A DNA stretch of 57,887 nucleotides from CBDFHV01 sp965247705 (GCA_965247705.1 CBDFHV010000024.1:1-57887), one strand, 5' to 3'; shown: positions 33,797-41,960, counted from the first letter of the stretch. The notes: generated by a model from the sequence alone, not told the origin. A program made the numbers and translations.

Positions 33797-34007
33797 GCCG
33801 CTTCAGGACGCCCTCGTACTTTTCGGCCGCCTCTTCAATCGCTGCCGCAGATGAGCCCGTCGTTATGATTGTCTTGGGCTTGCCATCATACTTGACCCAC
33901 CATCCCTGACGCCGCCCAACTTGGACCGGCCCGACCACAGCGGTTGCCACCTGCTTGATGTTGGGGTGCTTTCCTTTATTTGAAGTGCCCACGTCCCGCT
34001 TCTTCAT
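33783..34007 (-). CDS. Probable antitoxin partner of the Doc-like toxin (74 aa)
   Basis: A small basic protein beginning MKKRDVGTSNKGKHPN lies just upstream of, and overlaps, the Doc-like gene, the position of an antitoxin. It does not look like Phd. Instead, RQGWWVKYDGKPKTIITTGS followed by a helical tail AAAIEEAAEKYEGVLKR recalls the short DUF2188-type beta-beta-beta-alpha proteins. An in-frame start at 34049 would add 14 residues. The assignment as an antitoxin rests on gene order only. Confidence 0.55.
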   Translation of the reverse strand: MKKRDVGTSNKGKHPNIKQVATAVVGPVQVGRRQGWWVKYDGKPKTIITTGSSAAAIEEAAEKYEGVLKRLAKR

Positions 34008-34141
34008 CACACTCACACGACATAGAACGATACGAAATACCTCTGCCACCAGATGCTACTCAGTGACGAGGGCATTGTCACGGGGACAGCCTCGAAGAAA
34101 CAGGATTCGCGAGCTTGCTGCAATGCCGCGCTGGGAGGAAA

Positions 34142-35149
34142 TCAGATCAGCCCGGCCAGGGGCGACGACGGGTCGGCGTAGCGGCGCGCCGGCATGCGCC
34201 CGGCGAGGTAGGCCAGGCGACCCGACTCGACGGCCAGCTTCATGGCCCGGGCCATGCGGATGGGATCCTTGGCCTCGGCGATGGCGGTGTTCATCAGCAC
34301 CCCGTCGCAGCCCAGTTCCATGGCGATGGCCGCGTCGGACGCTGTTCCCACGCCCGCGTCCACGATCACCGGCGCCTCCGACTGCTCCACGATAAGCCGA
34401 ATGTTCACCCGATTCTGGATCCCCAGCCCCGAGCCGATCGGCGCCCCCAGGGGCATGATGGCGCAGCAACCCAGATCCTCCAGCCGCTTGGCCATCAGCG
34501 GGTCGTCGCTGCAATAGACCATCACGTGGAAGCCTTCGGCGACCAGGGCCTCGGCCGCCTTCAGGGTTTCCACCATGTCCGGATACAGGGTCTTCTGGTC
34601 GCCCAGAATCTCCAGCTTCACCAGGTCCCAGCCCCCCGCCTCGCGGGCCAGGCGCAGGGTGCGCAACGCCTCGTCGGCGGTATGGCAGCCAGCGGTGTTG
34701 GGCAGGTAGGTGATGCGCTTCGGATCCACATAGTCCACCAGCATGGGCTGGCCAGGATCGCTCAGGTTCACCCGCCGGACGGCAACGGTCACCATGTCGG
34801 CGCCGGAGGCCTCGATGGCGCGCGCCGTTTCCTCGAAGTCCTTGTACTTGCCCGTGCCGACGATCAGGCGGGAGCGCAGGAGGCGGCCCGCGACTCGCAA
34901 TACGTTGCCGCTACCCACGGCATCATCCGGTGCGCCGCCACCGATGAAGTGGACGATTTCCAGCCGGTCGCCATCGCCTATGGTCGTGTCGTCGTAGGCG
35001 GAGCGGGCGACGATTTCCCGGTTGTGCTCGACGGCAACCTTGTGCCGGTCCAGGCCCAGATCGGCGAGCAGCGAAGCGACATTCAGCGATCCGGCGAAGC
35101 GCCGTTCCTCGCCGTTGACCGTCACGGTAATCGTTGTGTTCCGAGCCAT
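34142..35149 (-). CDS. thiG: ThiS-ThiG fusion: sulfur carrier and thiazole synthase (335 aa)
   Basis: The N-terminal ~70 residues are ThiS (TITVTVNGEERRF to EIVHFIGGG), and the rest is ThiG, which makes the thiazole phosphate of thiamine from DXP, dehydroglycine and ThiS thiocarboxylate. The ThiG Schiff-base Lys is in the LIVGTGKYKDFEET region near residue 100, and GVGTASDAAIAMELGCDGVL lies in the phosphate-binding barrel end. ThiS normally ends at Gly-Gly; here the Gly-Gly runs on into ThiG. The start is uncertain among ATGs at 35149, 35161 and 35167. No TPP riboswitch motif was seen upstream. It is divergent from aroQ. Confidence 0.88.
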   Translation of the reverse strand: MARNTTITVTVNGEERRFAGSLNVASLLADLGLDRHKVAVEHNREIVARSAYDDTTIGDGDRLEIVHFIGGGAPDDAVGSGNVLRVAGRLLRSRLIVGTGKYKDFEETARAIEASGADMVTVAVRRVNLSDPGQPMLVDYVDPKRITYLPNTAGCHTADEALRTLRLAREAGGWDLVKLEILGDQKTLYPDMVETLKAAEALVAEGFHVMVYCSDDPLMAKRLEDLGCCAIMPLGAPIGSGLGIQNRVNIRLIVEQSEAPVIVDAGVGTASDAAIAMELGCDGVLMNTAIAEAKDPIRMARAMKLAVESGRLAYLAGRMPARRYADPSSPLAGLI

Positions 35150-35291
35150 AGTCGATGTCATGACCATGAGTATGGGTAGCGCGGGGCTGCCTTGCAACGG
35201 AGGCGGATGGAGGAGGACACTTGGACGTGGGATGGATGCGCACCACCCCCGGCCCGTGCTATATACCACCATACCTGATTCGGCACCCAGC

Positions 35292-35744
35292 ATGTCCGGC
35301 TCCGTCCTTATCCTGAACGGTCCCAACCTAAATCTTCTCGGTTCCCGGGAGCCTGAGATTTACGGCACTCAGACGTTGTCGGATATCGAAGCGGTGTGCC
35401 ACCGGCGAGCCAAGGCGCTCGGTCTCGGCGTGGATTTTCGGCAAAGCAATAGCGAAGGCGAGCTGATCGACTGGATTCACGCCGCGCGGGGCGCGTTCGA
35501 TGCCATCCTCATCAACGGCGCCGGCTACTCGCACACCTCGGTGGCTATCATGGACGCGCTGAAGGCCTGCGATCTGCCGATCTATGAGGTGCACCTGTCA
35601 AACATTCACAAGCGCGAGCGATACCGCCACACTTCCTACATGGCCAAGGTGTCGGTGGGATCCATTTGCGGCTACGGTGCCATGGGTTATGAGCTTTCCC
35701 TGGAGGCGGTCGCCCGCCACCTGGGTACCACCCAAGAAACATGA
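35292..35744 (+). CDS. aroQ: Type II 3-dehydroquinate dehydratase (150 aa)
   Basis: This enzyme catalyses dehydration of 3-dehydroquinate to 3-dehydroshikimate in the shikimate pathway. Key features are ILNGPNLNLLGSREPEIYG, with the catalytic Tyr near residue 24 and the lid Arg nearby, then QSNSEGELIDWIH, INGAGYSHTSVAIMDAL and EVHLSNIHKRERYRH with the catalytic His. The start is the ATG at 35292. Its stop overlaps the accB start (ATGA), giving the aroQ-accB-accC operon common in proteobacteria. Confidence 0.95.
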   Translation: MSGSVLILNGPNLNLLGSREPEIYGTQTLSDIEAVCHRRAKALGLGVDFRQSNSEGELIDWIHAARGAFDAILINGAGYSHTSVAIMDALKACDLPIYEVHLSNIHKRERYRHTSYMAKVSVGSICGYGAMGYELSLEAVARHLGTTQET

Positions 35745-36232
35745 CCGCGAAAGTACGCAAAATGGCGGAACAGGTGGACACGGCGGGGGTCGACGGCGAT
35801 CTGGTACGGCAACTGGCCGAACTCCTTGAAGAGACCGGACTTAGCGAGATCGAGTATGGCCGCAACGGATGGCATGTACGGGTCGCCCGTCATGCCGCCG
35901 CGCCCGCCGCCGTGCAGGCGGCGACTGTCATTTCCCCCGTTCCGGAACCCGCGGAAGTGCCCAAATCCGACACGGATGGCGCAATTCCGGAGAGCCACCC
36001 GGGTCTGATCACCTCGCCCATGGTAGGCGTCGCCTACACTTTGCCGGAGGAAGGCGCCGACCCCTTCGTCCGTGTGGGCGACGAAGTAACCACGGGACAG
36101 TCCGTGATGCTGGTCGAGGCGATGAAGGTGTTCAATCCCATCGCCGCCCCGATCAGCGGCCGGGTCACGCGCATCATGGTCGCCAACGGCACGCCCGTGG
36201 AGTACGGCGAGCCCTTGATCCTCATCGAGTAG
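35741..36232 (+). CDS. accB: Acetyl-CoA carboxylase biotin carboxyl carrier protein (163 aa)
   Basis: AccB carries the biotin that shuttles CO2 in malonyl-CoA synthesis. The C-terminal biotinyl domain contains VEAMKVFNPIAAPISG, with the biotinylated Lys near residue 128. It follows a Pro/Ala-rich linker and an N-terminal helix region. SPMVGVAYTLPEEGADPFV is the usual domain start. It is coupled to aroQ by an ATGA overlap and followed after 21 bp by accC. Confidence 0.95.
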   Translation: MTAKVRKMAEQVDTAGVDGDLVRQLAELLEETGLSEIEYGRNGWHVRVARHAAAPAAVQAATVISPVPEPAEVPKSDTDGAIPESHPGLITSPMVGVAYTLPEEGADPFVRVGDEVTTGQSVMLVEAMKVFNPIAAPISGRVTRIMVANGTPVEYGEPLILIE

Positions 36233-36253
36233 TCTCCCAGGCGCGGGAGAACC

Positions 36254-37603
36254 ATGTTCCAGAAAATGCTGATCGCGAACCGGGGTGAGATCGCCCTGCG
36301 TATTCACCGTGCGTGTCAGGAGATGGGCATCTGCACGGTGGCAGTGCATTCGACGGCGGACTCGGACGCCATGCACGTTCGCCTGGCCGACGAATCGGTC
36401 TGCATCGGCCCGCCTCCGGCGCGCGACAGCTATCTCGACATGCAGTCCATTCTGTCGGCCGCCACCATCAGCGGCGCCGACGCCATCCATCCGGGCTACG
36501 GATTTCTTTCCGAGAACGCCGATTTCGCTTCCATGGTGGAGGAGCACGGGCTGACGTTCATCGGCCCCTCCCCCCAGCACATCCGCCTGATGGGCGACAA
36601 GATCGAGGCCAAGCGGGCGATGAAGGCGGTGGGCGTACCGCTGGTTCCCGGTTCCGACGGCCCTATCGTCGGCGACGCGGATGCGCTGGCCGTCGCCGAG
36701 GACATCGGCTATCCGGTCCTGATCAAGGCGTCCGCGGGTGGCGGCGGTCGCGGCATGAAAGTCGTGCAGGCGCCCGCCGATCTGCCGTTCGCCCTGAAGG
36801 CGGCGCGAACGGAAGCGCGCATGTCCTTCGGCGACGACGCGGTCTATCTGGAAAAGTACCTCGATCATCCACGGCACGTGGAGGTGCAGGTGCTGGCGGA
36901 CAACGACGGGGCCATCGTTCATCTGGGCGAGCGCGACTGCTCGCTGCAGCGCCGCCACCAGAAGATCCTGGAAGAAGCGCCCTGTCCGGTCCTTCCCGCG
37001 GAGGAACGAACGCGGATCGGCGAGGTGGTGATCGCCGCCCTGACCAAGATCGGCTACCGCAGCGCTGGCACGGTCGAGTTTCTGTACCAGGACGGCGGGT
37101 TCTACTTCATCGAGATGAATACCCGCCTGCAGGTGGAGCACCCGGTAACCGAACTCATTTGCGGCATCGATCTCGTTCGCGAGATGGTGCGCCTGGCCTG
37201 GGGCTCGCCCCTGGGCTTTACCCAGGAGGACTTGCGCTTCAACGGCCACGCCATGGAATGCCGGATCAACGCCGAAGACCCGGACACCTTCCAGTCCTCG
37301 CCAGGAAAAGTGACCGAGTATCACGCGCCGGGAGGCCTTGGCGTGCGGGTCGATTCGGCGCTCTATTCGGGATGCAGCGTGCCGCCCCACTACGACAGCC
37401 TGGTGGCGAAACTGATCGTCCACGGCTCCAACCGCCAGGATTGCCTGTTGCGGCTCCAGAGGGCCCTCCGGGAATACGTGATCGAAGGCGTCCAGACCAC
37501 CATTCCCCTTCACCTGGCCCTGCTCTCGGAGCCGGACTTTCTCAACGGCGACTACGATATTCGCTGGCTGGAGACCTACCTCGCCCATCGCGCCGTGAGC
37601 TGA
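36254..37603 (+). CDS. accC: Acetyl-CoA carboxylase biotin carboxylase (449 aa)
   Basis: AccC carboxylates the biotin on AccB with ATP and bicarbonate. It shows an ATP-grasp fold: the N-terminal FQKMLIANRGEIALRIHRAC, HPGYGFLSENADFA near residue 80, the Gly-rich ATP loop KASAGGGGRGMKVV near 160, the catalytic region YLEKYLDHPRHVEVQVL and EMNTRLQVEHPVTE near 288. Length matches the usual 447-450 residues. It is the last gene of the aroQ-accBC operon. Confidence 0.96.
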   Translation: MFQKMLIANRGEIALRIHRACQEMGICTVAVHSTADSDAMHVRLADESVCIGPPPARDSYLDMQSILSAATISGADAIHPGYGFLSENADFASMVEEHGLTFIGPSPQHIRLMGDKIEAKRAMKAVGVPLVPGSDGPIVGDADALAVAEDIGYPVLIKASAGGGGRGMKVVQAPADLPFALKAARTEARMSFGDDAVYLEKYLDHPRHVEVQVLADNDGAIVHLGERDCSLQRRHQKILEEAPCPVLPAEERTRIGEVVIAALTKIGYRSAGTVEFLYQDGGFYFIEMNTRLQVEHPVTELICGIDLVREMVRLAWGSPLGFTQEDLRFNGHAMECRINAEDPDTFQSSPGKVTEYHAPGGLGVRVDSALYSGCSVPPHYDSLVAKLIVHGSNRQDCLLRLQRALREYVIEGVQTTIPLHLALLSEPDFLNGDYDIRWLETYLAHRAVS

Positions 37604-37638
37604 ACCGCGGCCACTGCCGCCCTATTCCAGCAACTCCC

Positions 37639-38259
37639 CTATTCCGGAAGTTCCATGCCGCGGGCCAGGGCGGGACGGGCCATGAGAGTGTCGTACCAAC
37701 GCTTCACCTGGGGGAAGTCGGACAGGTCCACCTGCTGCCAGGTGTGGCGGTAGACCCACGGCAACGTCGCGAAGTCGGCAATGGTCACCTCGCCGGCGGC
37801 GAGCCAGTCGCGGTTATCCAGATGACCGTCCAGGACGGCGTACAGGCGGCGGCATTCGGTCGTGTAGCGATGGATGGCGTAGGGGACTTCCTCTTTCGCC
37901 GCGCGCAGGAAATGGTGGACCTGGCCGAAGATGGGACCGATGCCGCCCATTTGGAACATCAGCCACTGGATGGTCTCGTAGCGGTCCACCGGATCGGTGG
38001 GCAGGAAGCGGCCCGCCTTCTCGGCCAGATAAAGAAGGATCGCACCGGATTCGAAGAGGGTGAAGGGCTTGCCGCCGGGCCCTTCCTGGTCGACGATGGC
38101 CGGAATCTTGGCGTTAGGATTTATCTCGACGAACTCAGGGGTGAACTGATCGCCTTTGGAGATGTCGATCGGATGGAGGCGGTAAGGGATTTCGCATTCC
38201 TCGAGCATGATGGTGGCCTTGCGGCCATTGGAGGTCTTCCAGGTGTAGAGATCGATCAT
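37639..38259 (-). CDS. Glutathione S-transferase, YfcG/YghU (nu-class) type (206 aa)
   Basis: The thioredoxin-fold N-domain begins MIDLYTWKTSNGRKATIML, with the TSNGRK pattern of the disulfide-reductase-like nu class. IPAIVDQEG (cis-Pro) and LFESGAILLYLAEK, the glutathione-binding Glu-Ser pair, follow. The helical C-domain contains the N-capping motif EVTIADFATLPW. The start at 38259 is supported by GAGGGGA upstream; the frame runs on further without a signal. It lies 11 bp downstream of the DOPA-dioxygenase-like gene in one operon and probably detoxifies or reduces organic hydroperoxides or disulfides. Confidence 0.88.
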   Translation of the reverse strand: MIDLYTWKTSNGRKATIMLEECEIPYRLHPIDISKGDQFTPEFVEINPNAKIPAIVDQEGPGGKPFTLFESGAILLYLAEKAGRFLPTDPVDRYETIQWLMFQMGGIGPIFGQVHHFLRAAKEEVPYAIHRYTTECRRLYAVLDGHLDNRDWLAAGEVTIADFATLPWVYRHTWQQVDLSDFPQVKRWYDTLMARPALARGMELPE

Positions 38260-38270
38260 CGAAGATCCCC

Positions 38271-38627
38271 TCAAAATGAGCTGAGGGCGTCCAGGTTCAG
38301 ATCCCTTTGCCGGCCGAGCCACAGGGCATGGTCCGTGTGATCGGCCATCACGTCGCCGGATTCGGGATGCACGAACACGGTCAGCCCGTCCCGGTTGAGG
38401 GCCAGCCAGGGAACGATCTCGGCGAACAGCGCCGCCGGAAATGCCACCTGGTAGCTCCACGCCGGATGGGGCCCCACGGGGCGGTCGTGCCAGCGGCCCA
38501 TTTGAGCCGGGAACCGGCTTTCGAGGGCCGTCCGCAGTCGCGCCGCCCGTTCCTTGCTTTCGGCGTCGTAGTAGACGTGGGCATGGTATCCGGTGATGAT
38601 GTCGGCGGGTTTGAACTGGTCGGTCAT
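38271..38627 (-). CDS. DOPA 4,5-dioxygenase family protein (118 aa)
   Basis: A small vicinal-oxygen-chelate-like protein of the DOPA 4,5-dioxygenase family. Its hallmarks are ITGYHAHVYYDAES at the start (HAH metal ligands), RPVGPHPAWSYQVAF in the middle and GLTVFVHPESGD with a further His. It may open catechol rings, but bacterial members mostly lack a proven substrate. It precedes the GST gene, an arrangement that suggests handling of an aromatic or oxidised compound. Confidence 0.82.
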   Translation of the reverse strand: MTDQFKPADIITGYHAHVYYDAESKERAARLRTALESRFPAQMGRWHDRPVGPHPAWSYQVAFPAALFAEIVPWLALNRDGLTVFVHPESGDVMADHTDHALWLGRQRDLNLDALSSF

Positions 38628-38725
38628 GGCGGCATCCGAAGTCCGGTTGGGAGTCGCGAAGGGATGTCGGATAGGGATATAGTATGCCTCCCCGGCATCT
38701 CCAAACCGATGGACGGAAGGCCCCC

Positions 38726-38962
38726 ATGGCCCGCGAGTTGCAGCCCATATCCTGTCCCCGCTGCGGTGAACGCCAAAACCACCTCCCGGGTGCTTTCGAT
38801 CCGCGGCGGGTTCCTTTTGGCCCCGTATTCTGCATGGCCTGTCGGCATCAATTCCGCCAAGCCGAATACCTGGCCGGCCTGGCCGCCGCCGAGCAAGAGA
38901 CGGCGAACCGGCTGAAAGCCCGCGCCAAGGCTTTTTCCAAGGATCACGCCTCCCGGACCTGA
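38726..38962 (+). CDS. Small zinc-ribbon protein (78 aa)
   Basis: The protein starts at MARELQPISCPRCGERQ and has two Cys pairs, CPRC and CMAC, about 27 residues apart, forming a likely zinc ribbon. A helical, Lys- and Ala-rich tail follows. The gene is divergent from the DOPA-dioxygenase gene, and its 3' end overlaps the 3' end of the gene at 38944-39714 by 19 bp. No function is known; binding to RNA, DNA or a protein partner is possible. Confidence 0.6.
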   Translation: MARELQPISCPRCGERQNHLPGAFDPRRVPFGPVFCMACRHQFRQAEYLAGLAAAEQETANRLKARAKAFSKDHASRT

Positions 38963-39714
38963 ACCCGCCGTCCCGCCGGCACCGGCTGGCGCCGGGTCAG
39001 CCACCCTGCCCGCTCCGCATAGAGGCCCAGTCCCAGAACCAGGGGTTCGCTCAAGCTGCCATTGCGCAGCACCCGGAAGCGCTCCGACTGGACGATGGTC
39101 AAACCTTCCACCACCACGTCCATGATGGGGCCGACCAGCCACAGGGGGCTCGGCCGCTGGGTGACCAAGGGTCCGGCCCGCCGTCGCGCGCATACCGCGT
39201 CGCGCCACGCCTTCAAGTGGTCGAGCCGGCGTTCGGCCATGGCATCGGTCCAAGTCCGGTAGCGATGGATGCAATCCAGCTGCCGGGCAGAGTAGTCGTG
39301 GGGGGTGTCTCGGTGCCCCCGTTCCTCCGCCCGCGGCTCATAGCGGAAGGTGCGTGCCTGGACCGGCGCGGTGAGCAGCACATGCGCCCGGCGCAGGTCG
39401 TCCGCCGCCTGCAGGTGTCCTTCCTGGAGGCCGCCCAGGCGGTAGAGGCGGGCAATGGAATCCTCGGATGTCCGGGTCGGGTTCGGCGGGGCCACCTTGT
39501 GGCGCAACAGCCGGCCGAGACTGTCCGCCTGGCGCTCCGATTCCCGAAGGAAGGCGAGCGCCGCATCGCGCGACGCAAACGCGCTTGGATCCGTCAGGGC
39601 CTCACGCTGGACGAGATTGCGCAGCCGGCCGACGAGGGGGTGGGCTTTTCCCCCCGATTCGAGTGCGGTTCGGCAGAGCTGTTCAACGATCGGGAAGCAC
39701 GTGCGCGACAGCAT
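38944..39714 (-). CDS. Unknown protein, last gene of S24-linked operon (256 aa)
   Basis: I do not recognise this protein with confidence. It is soluble and Arg-rich, with a helical first half (RNLVQREALTDPSAF, LFRESERQADSLGRLL-like segments) and a C-terminal segment with VVVEGLTIVQSERFRVL. The overall layout vaguely recalls DUF6456-type alphaproteobacterial proteins, with a variable N-part, a conserved Tyr/Arg-rich middle and a terminal VVEG-like strand, but the match is weak. It overlaps the preceding gene by 32 bp, so the operon is tightly coupled. Confidence 0.6.
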   Translation of the reverse strand: MLSRTCFPIVEQLCRTALESGGKAHPLVGRLRNLVQREALTDPSAFASRDAALAFLRESERQADSLGRLLRHKVAPPNPTRTSEDSIARLYRLGGLQEGHLQAADDLRRAHVLLTAPVQARTFRYEPRAEERGHRDTPHDYSARQLDCIHRYRTWTDAMAERRLDHLKAWRDAVCARRRAGPLVTQRPSPLWLVGPIMDVVVEGLTIVQSERFRVLRNGSLSEPLVLGLGLYAERAGWLTRRQPVPAGRRVQVREA

Positions 39715-40186
39715 GGGCGATCTCCTCGGTCAAGTCGGCAGTCAAGTCGGCGATCACTTCGGCGGCCGCCCGCTTGGCGCGGTACCGGGCGCCGCCGGCC
39801 TCGAGTTCTTCCAGTCGGTCGATGGCTCGGCACATCCCCTGTCGCAGCCAATGTCCTTCGATGCCGGCGAAGGCACAAACGTTGTCCAGATCCCCATCGG
39901 AGCCGCGGAACCAGCCGCGGGCTTGCCGCACCGTCTGGCCGTGGGGATCGCCCCGCCCTTGAGGAAGCTCGGTCAGGCCAAGGGCATCCAGGATCAGCCG
40001 GTCGAGGACCGCGCGCCACAGACGCCTCTCCGGGCAGATGGCGCCACCCAAGGCGCCCATGGCGGCGAAAATGCCATGGGACAGGGAAGCTTCGGACGGC
40101 GGCGAGGGCGCTTGGGACTCCCCGTCGCCATCAACGCCATCGACGCCATCGACGCCGTGACAGCGGTGGCGGTCGACGTCAGCCAT
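39683..40186 (-). CDS. Unknown protein with N-terminal VDG repeats (167 aa)
   Basis: The start is taken at MADVDRHRCHGVDGVD (40186), where it overlaps the helix-turn-helix gene by eight bases; the longer frame runs through that gene. Residues 11-20 are three VDG units encoded by a 9-base tandem-like repeat. The second half contains ARGWFRGSDGDLDNVCAFAGI followed by a helical pattern with Arg and Cys, which might bind nucleic acid. No family is recognised. It is the middle gene of the operon divergent from the S24 repressor. Confidence 0.6.
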   Translation of the reverse strand: MADVDRHRCHGVDGVDGVDGDGESQAPSPPSEASLSHGIFAAMGALGGAICPERRLWRAVLDRLILDALGLTELPQGRGDPHGQTVRQARGWFRGSDGDLDNVCAFAGIEGHWLRQGMCRAIDRLEELEAGGARYRAKRAAAEVIADLTADLTEEIAHAVAHVLPDR

Positions 40187-40397
40187 CGTCCGACGGTCCT
40201 TCCAGGAGTTCGAATGCCGGGGGCACTTGTGCTTCAATGGCACGCAAGGTGCTGGCGCGGGGGCTCCACTCGGGACGGTCCATCCCGCGCAAGGCATTCA
40301 CGCTCAAACCCGCCCGACGGGCGAGGGCGGCGCGGCTCCATCCCCTGTGACGACGAAAGGCGCAAAGGCGTGCGATGACGTGATCGATCTGAAGCAT
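40179..40397 (-). CDS. Small helix-turn-helix protein (72 aa)
   Basis: A compact XRE/Cro-type DNA-binding domain: RRHRGWSRAALARRAGLSV supplies helices 1-2 and NALRGMDRPEWSPRASTL the recognition helix and after. There is almost nothing outside the domain, as in Cro-like regulators. It is the first gene of the minus-strand operon and faces the S24 repressor gene across an AT-rich 120-bp space, an arrangement like a phage immunity region. Confidence 0.7.
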   Translation of the reverse strand: MLQIDHVIARLCAFRRHRGWSRAALARRAGLSVNALRGMDRPEWSPRASTLRAIEAQVPPAFELLEGPSDDG

Positions 40398-40422
40398 GGC
40401 GGTACGGGTCCATCAGGTTTTC

Positions 40423-40444
40423 TAATTGTGCTATTATCACATTA
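40423..40444. promoter_or_regulatory. AT-rich palindrome between HTH gene and S24 repressor
   Basis: TAATTGTG at 40423-40430 faces TCACATTA at 40437-40444, an imperfect palindrome with a 6-base centre. It lies in a strikingly AT-rich stretch (40420-40500) within high-GC DNA. The position between divergent regulators suggests an operator for one or both. Its TAATGTGA half-site recurs at 41961-41994. Confidence 0.45.
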
Positions 40445-40517
40445 ATAGGTCTATGATACAAGGAAAATCATATTATTCATCTATCGCATTCTTCCGTGAA
40501 AGTGTCATGCTTAACCC

Positions 40518-41267
40518 ATGGATCGGGAACGTGATGCGGAACGGCGCCGCGCCGCCTTGCGCGACTTCATGCACGTCATGGGGTTGAAGCCGGCACCGTG
40601 GGCACGCAAGGCTAGCGTCAGCCCCAATGGGATATACAACTTCCTCAACGGACATTCGGACTCACTGTCGCAGAGAGTCCTCGAATCCCTGGCCCGGGCC
40701 GCCAACCGCCCCATGTCCCAGTTGACGGGGGAAACGCGCGTTTCCCCCCTGTCATACGGCAGCGGTCGCCTGGATGGCGGCACGATGGCTGAAGGTGAAC
40801 GTTTGCTGGCGCGCTCCGGCGACGCGCCGACGGGAACCGCATTGTCGGATTATGTGATGGTGCCGGAACTGGACGCCCAGGTTTCGGCGGGCGGGGGCGT
40901 CGTCATCGACCATGAGCAACGCAAGGGTGTGTGGCCGATGTCACGCACCTACGTGAGCTTCTTCCTGGGTGTGCAGAATCCCGCCAACTTGGTTGCCGTC
41001 GAGGTGAAGGGCGATTCCATGGAACCCACCCTGCGGCCCGGCGACCGGGTGATCGTCGACACCGGCGACCGCCTGCCCTCGCCGGCGGGAATCTTCATCC
41101 TCTGGGACGGCCTCGGCACCGTGGTCAAGCGGGTGGAGCATATCCACAGCTCCAGCCCCGCCCTTTATCGGATCATCTCCGACAATTCGATCCACGTCAC
41201 CTATGAGCTGATGGCGGAAGAGGCCCATGTCGTCGGCCGCGTGGTCTGGCTCGCCCGCCGGCTTTAG
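40518..41267 (+). CDS. XRE/S24-family repressor (CI/LexA-like), 249 aa
   Basis: The N-terminal ~70 residues form a helix-turn-helix domain (KPAPWARKASVSPNGIYNFL). The C-terminal half is an S24 peptidase: the Ser nucleophile is in EVKGDSMEPTLRPGDRV near residue 173, and the Lys is in GTVVKRVEHI near 209. A possible self-cleavage Ala-Gly occurs in AQVSAGGGVV near residue 123. Such repressors lose binding when RecA filaments trigger cleavage, so the neighbouring operon may be damage-inducible. The triad is intact by inspection. Host-range phage repressor is an alternative reading. Confidence 0.85.
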   Translation: MDRERDAERRRAALRDFMHVMGLKPAPWARKASVSPNGIYNFLNGHSDSLSQRVLESLARAANRPMSQLTGETRVSPLSYGSGRLDGGTMAEGERLLARSGDAPTGTALSDYVMVPELDAQVSAGGGVVIDHEQRKGVWPMSRTYVSFFLGVQNPANLVAVEVKGDSMEPTLRPGDRVIVDTGDRLPSPAGIFILWDGLGTVVKRVEHIHSSSPALYRIISDNSIHVTYELMAEEAHVVGRVVWLARRL

Positions 41268-41330
41268 ATCATTTCTCGCTTGCGCCGCATCGGGACCGGC
41301 CCGCGATAGCCCATCGGAATCCCACTCCGG

Positions 41331-41888
41331 CTAAGATGCCGGGTTGGGTTTCCAGGCCGTGATTCGGTCATCCAGTTGCTGCCTTTGGTTGGGCGTGAGA
41401 CCGCGCGCCACTTCCCGTTGCCGGTCGGCGGCCCAAGCCTTCTTTTGTTTGGCCGCGAGGCCTAGCCACAGATAGGCCGCTTCCGGGTCCCGGCCGACGC
41501 CGAAACCGCGGCTCAACATGTCCCCCAGGTTCATTTGCCCGATGGGATCGCCCCGCGCCGCGGTGCGCCGGTACCATCGCGCCGTGGCCGCCGGGTCCGG
41601 CGCCACCCCTTCTCCCCGGGCGAGGAGGCTGGCGAGCGCGTTCATGGCCTGGGTGTTTCCCGTTTCCGCCGCCCGTGTCCAGGCGGCCACGGCCTCTGCA
41701 TAGCGGCCACCGTCATAGGCCGCCAAGCCGTCGGCGAAGTCCGAGGCTTGGGCGGCGACGCCACCCGAGAAACCGACGACCGGGACCCAGGCAACCACCA
41801 GCCAAGCGGCCGACAGCGCGCCGAGCAGAACTCGACCGAAGGGTGGCGGGCGGGACGGCGGGAGCGATTTGGAGGCACTGGAAATCAT
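41331..41888 (-). CDS. Sel1-like repeat protein, membrane-anchored or secreted (185 aa)
   Basis: A hydrophobic segment (VLLGALSAAWLVVAWVPVVGF, here residues ~22-42) followed by GGVAAQA suggests a signal peptide or anchor. The rest is Sel1/TPR-type helical repeats: YAEAVAAWTRAAETGNTQAM, GEGVAPDPAATARWYRRTAA and GVGRDPEAAYLWLGLAAK. Sel1 proteins are adaptors in envelope or signalling complexes. The start is taken at 41888; the frame extends 25 codons upstream into AT-rich promoter-like DNA. Confidence 0.75.
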   Translation of the reverse strand: MISSASKSLPPSRPPPFGRVLLGALSAAWLVVAWVPVVGFSGGVAAQASDFADGLAAYDGGRYAEAVAAWTRAAETGNTQAMNALASLLARGEGVAPDPAATARWYRRTAARGDPIGQMNLGDMLSRGFGVGRDPEAAYLWLGLAAKQKKAWAADRQREVARGLTPNQRQQLDDRITAWKPNPAS

Positions 41889-41960
41889 GCCGCTCACCCT
41901 ATCGGTCCCCCTTCCATCGGTCCAAACACAACCGGTCGCGGGTTCTTGAACGAGAGTTAA

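Noticed and set aside
35150..35291. TPP riboswitch upstream of thiSG
   Set aside because: The short leader shared with aroQ lacks the conserved CUGAGA-type thi-box and is too short for the full fold.
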